DNA of 64,000 nt from Cryptomeria japonica. Taxonomy: Eukaryota > Streptophyta > Pinopsida > Cupressales > Cupressaceae. The notes under the pieces were generated by a model, which worked only from the letters and a program-made list of their open reading frames with translations, was not told where the DNA came from and searched no databases. Where the stretch lies: contig NC_081415.1 in assembly GCF_030272615.1 (NCBI RefSeq), positions 261,640,425 to 261,704,424 on the forward strand, given 5' to 3'. The position numbers were made by a program, and so were the translations under genes. Positions 59,755 through 64,000 of the stretch are shown in pieces. Position 1 is the stretch's first letter; each line of letters begins with the position of its first letter.

Positions 59755-59932
59755 ACTCTAAATGTTTTCTTGAGTAAGGAGAATTACTTTAGCTTATAAG
59801 ATTCATTTAAGCTAACTTTTTCATTACAAGTATAATTTTGATAACAAAGTACACAATCCAAAATTATAATTGTATTACTCAATCCAGAATTTATTACATT
59901 CATAATAGTTACAAAATTTCCTTGTCTCTCAT

Positions 59933-60262
59933 TTAGAAGTCGCTATCACTTCCTGTGATAGGTTCTTCTTGATCATTAAATTCCAAAAAAGGAACAAGTC
60001 TATAATCTAGAATAGGCACACAATGTTTCATAGGTTCAACAATGGTTACATCCTTCTTAGGTGGTTTCTCAAGCATAGGTTTAGTTTCAATTTTGAATTC
60101 CTTTAGAATGGATGCCTTGACTGTCACCTTATTAGCAGTCATCCATTTACGTCTTTCTCTTTGAAGCCACTCAAGAGCCTTATAAATGGTCTTCATGTCA
60201 AAGGGAAATGAACAAGAAGTATAGTCATGCTTTAACCAAATTTTCCAAAGGTAAGCACACAC
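59933..60262 (-). CDS. 109-codon ORF in the Gypsy leader
   Basis: An uninterrupted frame begins MCAYLWKIWLKHDYTSCSFP and includes ALEWLQRERRKWMTANKVTV. It is Lys/Glu-rich and ends EEPITGSDSDF. It lies between the degenerate primer-binding site (about 60395) and the gag start (59754), on the same strand. Its composition is protein-like and, unlike the rest of the element, it has no stop. I do not recognise it. It may be a leader ORF, an N-terminal part of gag that has lost its frame, or chance. Confidence 0.35.
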   Translation of the reverse strand: MCAYLWKIWLKHDYTSCSFPFDMKTIYKALEWLQRERRKWMTANKVTVKASILKEFKIETKPMLEKPPKKDVTIVEPMKHCVPILDYRLVPFLEFNDQEEPITGSDSDF

Positions 60263-60391
60263 AGGGTGTTGATATTTCTTCTAGGTTGTTCATTGGATCC
60301 ACATCCTATGAAAATTGATGGGCTCTATTCAAATTTTTTTATCTAAGTTTTAGGTGGCAAGCTTGAGGTTCAGTGTCAAACCTAGTAGCTC

Positions 60392-60411
60392 TAATAGCAT
60401 ATGTGACAACA
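60392..60411 (-). other. Gypsy LTR end and primer-binding site
   Basis: The complement reads TGTTGTCACA followed by TATGCTATTAGAGCTACTAGG. This fits an LTR end (CA) and a primer-binding site derived from TGGTATCAGAGC, complementary to initiator tRNA-Met, with three changes. Confidence 0.5.
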
Positions 60412-61690
60412 CAAATTCTTTAATAGTATACTTTAACAACATAAACATAATTTTACTAAAAAGATTTGGATTAACAATCAAGTTCAACTGAAAATGAAAT
60501 AGTTACTAACTAACTTAACTACCGACTAACTAACCATTTCAACAAAGAGAAAATTAACTATCAATTAAATATTATTTTATTTCTAATAAAAAGAAAGAGA
60601 AGGGTTAAGATATTACATAGTAATTAACTTCATGTTGAAATAGATGCATAACTCAATACAACATGGGAGAGGGAGAGCATCATCAAGGGCTTTTCCACCC
60701 AACCTTGAACATAAGTCCCTTGTGCCTCTTCCTACTAGAAGGGCCCAACCCTTTATAAGGGTAACCGAATAAAGATAGAACAATGCAATTAATCTCTTTG
60801 AACCTGGTGTTTAGAATATACACTAACTAGTTGGTCATACACTATAGGTACCCCCTAACTAGCATGCCACTCTAGCTAGTGGTGTATTTGACTCTTGTAA
60901 GCTGACAGTTGCTTGCTAAATGCCATGCCACCTTGGCCAAGATTTCATAACAAACCATGATATAGTGTCATCAATGTTCACCACCCTTACTTGACATAAT
61001 GAAAGCTAGTATTCCTAAACACAACAATACACAGGGTCTTACTAACCAAAAATAGTTTCAATTAACCATTCATAATAGGAAAAACTACAACAACTACCAA
61101 CAAAATGGGTCTGGTATTTTAATACATCTTATTATAGAAACTAGAAGCTTACATTCATTCTAGCTCAATTCAGATAGAGACGTGATAGATTGATTATAAA
61201 CACTGGTAATTGCGAGAATTTGCCAAGATTTAGTCCAACTGATAGCACAAATAAGAGAGAATAACTTTTTTGAAAATAATAAACCGTATTCTAATCAAGA
61301 TGCAAATACTAATCAACTGGATAATAAAAAATTGTTACATACAATGTAGATGAGCCTTCTTATAAAGACAAGGCCATATGGATATGTGAGCACACAATCA
61401 TGACATGTGGCTCAATGAGAAACAAGGGTAGGTAGGAGAAATAATAAAATATTTCATATGAAGTGGATCACCCACCTAAGATGGAATGTAACAACAATAT
61501 AAGACCACAAAGGGTGGAATTTCTCCTGCAGACATCATCCTTATGTGGACACTTCCCTAAGTGTCTTATATCCAAACTACAATGTTATGCATTTACCTAA
61601 GTCAACTTAAGTAAGGTGTAATTATGAGGAATAATTTAGACCAACACCGCCCCTTAAGTGTAACTTAGGGGAATGTAGGCTTAAGATAAC
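60402..61690 (-). repeat. Gypsy 5' LTR (outer limit uncertain)
   Basis: The stretch upstream of the primer-binding site on the minus strand is non-coding and has two TATA-like sites: CCCTTATAAAGGGTTGGGCC (about 60755) and TCTTTATAAGAAGGC (about 61360). A near-perfect hairpin, CCCCTTAAG...ACTTAGGGG, lies at 61652-61674. The far edge was not identified because the other LTR is not in the window. Confidence 0.4.
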
Positions 61691-63386
61691 AATGTAAGAT
61701 GGGTCCTGTGTAGTACCCACTCTCTTTTTGGCTTGTCAGATTTTGTGGTTTTCAGTTTCTATGTGGCTTTGAACCTTTTTTGGTGTTGGTATATTTTGAT
61801 TCAATTATGATGCTTATTATGTCTTTTGGACTTATATGTGGTATTCATTTTTTATGCTTTATGGATCAATGATAATTTTCATAATGATGTTTGTGATGTG
61901 ATTATATGATGTTATTTATGCTCAATTAGCCAGATGATTATTGAGATGGATTATATATGTCTTGTTAGGATTTGATCATTATATGTATCGATGTTTATTT
62001 GATCTGATATACACTGTTTTCTATCTTTGACATTCTTGGGTGAAAGGGAAAAGCACCGCACTGCTCTTTACAAGCAAGCTACATCGTTTCCATTCCCTTT
62101 TCACAATATGATATTATATTGATTATATGTATATGCTCGACAATTTGTTTATGCAACTGCAGGTACCGAGCATCGACTCCACCTGAACCTTCAGGTCTGA
62201 GCGTACTCTATGACCCAATAGTAATGTAGAAAATATGGAGTTATCAGTCAAACCTCGACATGACCATCATTCCTACAGGAACGAGTTTCCAATCACGTAT
62301 CCTTGTTCTTTGGTTGTCTGGTCATGTTAGTTGATAGCCATGTTGGTCTTTCATGTTTTGGCTAGTTGCAATTCATTTATCTTATGTTGCAATTCATTTC
62401 TCTTATGTATAGTTTAATATTTATTTATATTTAATAGTGATGGAGTATTAATATTAATACAATAAAGGAGTTAATGAATTTAATTTATTAAAGTTATTAA
62501 TGAATGAAAAATTTGTTACTACACGTTATAATTAATTAAATTGTGGAGTTAAATAATTTAAATTATTCATCTATTCTGAAATGATTATTTATGAGGGAAT
62601 TAAATATTTAATTTGGTATTTTAATTGTGCTCTTGAATACATACTTAAAAACCAATTTATATTTGTTATTTTAAAAAATTAAATTATTTTTAAATGTGCA
62701 AAAAGGAATTACGAAATATAATTAATTAGTGGAATTAATGGGAGGAATCTTGCATACTTTTTGTATGGGGAGTTACTTTTGGAAAAAAAAAACATATCTT
62801 TTGCTTAGTGGAAAAAGAAGAGAGAAATTTTTTTTCCTGTCAAGAATTTTTGGGTGTGAATTTTTGGGTTTGGGTTTTGAAAAGAATATGGAGGAAGTCT
62901 GGTGAAATTTTGGGGGAAAATTTTGGAAATAAAATATAGAGGAAAGGGTTTTGGAAGATTTTCTTGAAGCTTTCTTGATTTTTGTTTTGCAGAAAGTCAT
63001 GAATTTCTTTGAGATTCTTACTTCTACCTCTGTGATTGATTCCAGATTGCGTAAAGAGGGAGGGGTTCAAATTTCCTCTTTTCATGTGAAATTTCTTCAA
63101 TAGTCTGAATGAAAATTAGATTGTATTGTTTTATTGTATTAGGAAAATTAAATGGGATTGCCTGTTAAATGGGGAATTTTGGTTATTGAATTGACTGTGA
63201 TTCTGGATTCAAATTATTTTCATGTTCTTAAAATTCATGGTTTTTCTCCGGTTGATTTAGTCATAAGATTCAAACTGAATTTTGGGTTTCAAATTAAATT
63301 TTATTGTGTGCTTATGTGATTTTCGATTTATGGGTCCATATGGTTAAATTTCCTTTACCTAAAAAATGTTAATTTGAGAATCCTTG

Positions 63387-63391
<5 letters not shown>

Positions 63392-63481
<90 letters not shown>
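63392..63481. repeat. (TA)45 microsatellite
   Basis: Ninety uninterrupted bases of TA. Able to form cruciforms, and prone to length change and to assembly error. Confidence 0.95.
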
Positions 63482-63482
<1 letters not shown>

Positions 63483-63544
63483 GTTTATTATGTTTTGTAG
63501 ATTGATATTGTTCTTTTTTCGTTTTTATTTTATTTTTATTTTTT

Positions 63545-63775
63545 GTTGGCTCTGTGAGAAGAGTTGTGGGGATCCAACCCATAGTTGTGGGGGCTCAACC
63601 CACAACCATGGGGAACCCATGATGTGGGGAGCCCACCCATGTTGTGGGTAGCACTTCCCATAGTTGTGAGAAAACCCACGGGTGGGGAGCCCACCCACGC
63701 TGTGGACGACTCGACCCATAATCTTGGCGAAAGCCCATGTTGTGGGGAGCCTTCCCACAACCGTGGGGGGGATAG
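63545..63775. repeat. GC-rich island of short CCCAYGTTGTGGGGAGC-type repeats
   Basis: About eight imperfect copies of a word such as CCCATGTTGTGGGGAGCC or CCCATAGTTGTGGGGG, spaced roughly 30 bp apart. Each copy has CCCA...TGGG ends that can pair. GC content is far above the flanking TA tracts. Frames across it (PHGCG and HNMG words) are repeat artefacts. Confidence 0.75.
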
Positions 63776-63887
63776 GGGAGAGGGAGATCCACCCACAAAA
63801 TCTCCAATGCTTTTGTTGTATTCTTCATTCTTGTCATGTAATGTGAGTCTTTGGTTTAGGTTTAAATTGTTGATTCGGTTTTTTATT

Positions 63888-63909
63888 TTATATATATACA
63901 TACATATGT

Positions 63910-63941
<32 letters not shown>

Positions 63942-64000
63942 GTATATGTATATGTATATATATATATATACATATACATATACATATACATATATATATA
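63888..64000. repeat. TA/TATG/CATA microsatellite at the window end
   Basis: ATATATACATACATATGTATA, then TATG and TA units, then CATATA units up to the last base. Continues beyond the window. Confidence 0.9.

Larger units (their letters stand above)
61709..64000 (+). repeat. LTR-like repeat family A, plus-strand copy, running off the window
   Basis: It starts TGTAGTACCC, as at 50925. The core lies at 62160-62205 (TACCGAGCATCGACTCCACC then AGGTCTGAGCGTAC). AT-rich sequence then leads to a (TA)45 tract, a GC-rich island of CCCAYRNTTGTGGGG words, and more TA repeats. No coding signal was seen. The 62773-63100 frames over TTTTGGG-rich DNA are taken as chance. Confidence 0.5.

Noticed and set aside
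63525-63837. Overlapping ORFs with PHNMG and GLPT words
   Set aside because: Produced by the short GC-rich repeats rather than by a gene.

Overview
The window reads as intergenic sequence from a large, repeat-rich plant nuclear genome. It is AT-rich and has long gene-free stretches, decayed and nested Ty1/Copia and Ty3/Gypsy elements, a plant-type LINE whose first ORF resembles the DUF4283 group, long microsatellites, and spliced short exons with GT/AG ends. A gymnosperm is my best guess from the old, nested LTR elements, but this is an inference and not firm. No cellular housekeeping gene was recognised.

Layout. About 0.9-2.3 kb: an LTR edge with a polypurine tract and a broken coding remnant. 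About 5.9-17.5 kb: a large DNA-transposon-like unit. It has GTAC-centred short motifs near both ends, a rightward gene of small phase-0 exons (about 6.4-8.86 kb), a 358-bp tandem array (9.86-12.87 kb), and a decayed leftward DDE-type transposase gene (16.33-13.34 kb). About 20.3-24.5 kb: a cluster of small tandem duplications around sequence that looks like exons and a TATA box. About 26-29 kb: a long degenerate array of short words. About 29.5-30.7 kb: a minus-strand LTR.

About 31.87-50.9 kb: a Copia element whose reverse transcriptase appears to be split. The 5' part ends at 34.3 kb and the 3' part resumes at 49.96 kb. The interval between them holds a plus-strand LTR (37.8-38.8 kb), an 8-kb minus-strand LINE (39.2-47.2 kb), and a minus-strand LTR-like repeat. 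About 50.9-54.2 kb: a further LTR-like region. About 54.84-56.09 kb: a Copia 3' end and LTR that cuts into the integrase of a minus-strand Gypsy element (56.09-60.4 kb, with its LTR beyond). From 61.7 kb: another copy of the same LTR-like family, ending in AT microsatellites.

The two most interesting objects are the LINE and the DNA transposon. The LINE has three successive ORFs, and at both ORF junctions the stop and start codons overlap as ATGA. The third ORF, downstream of RNase H, is a protein I do not recognise. The transposon carries an unrecognised multi-exon gene and an internal satellite-like array. Everything is decayed to some extent, so the functional statements describe ancestral elements.
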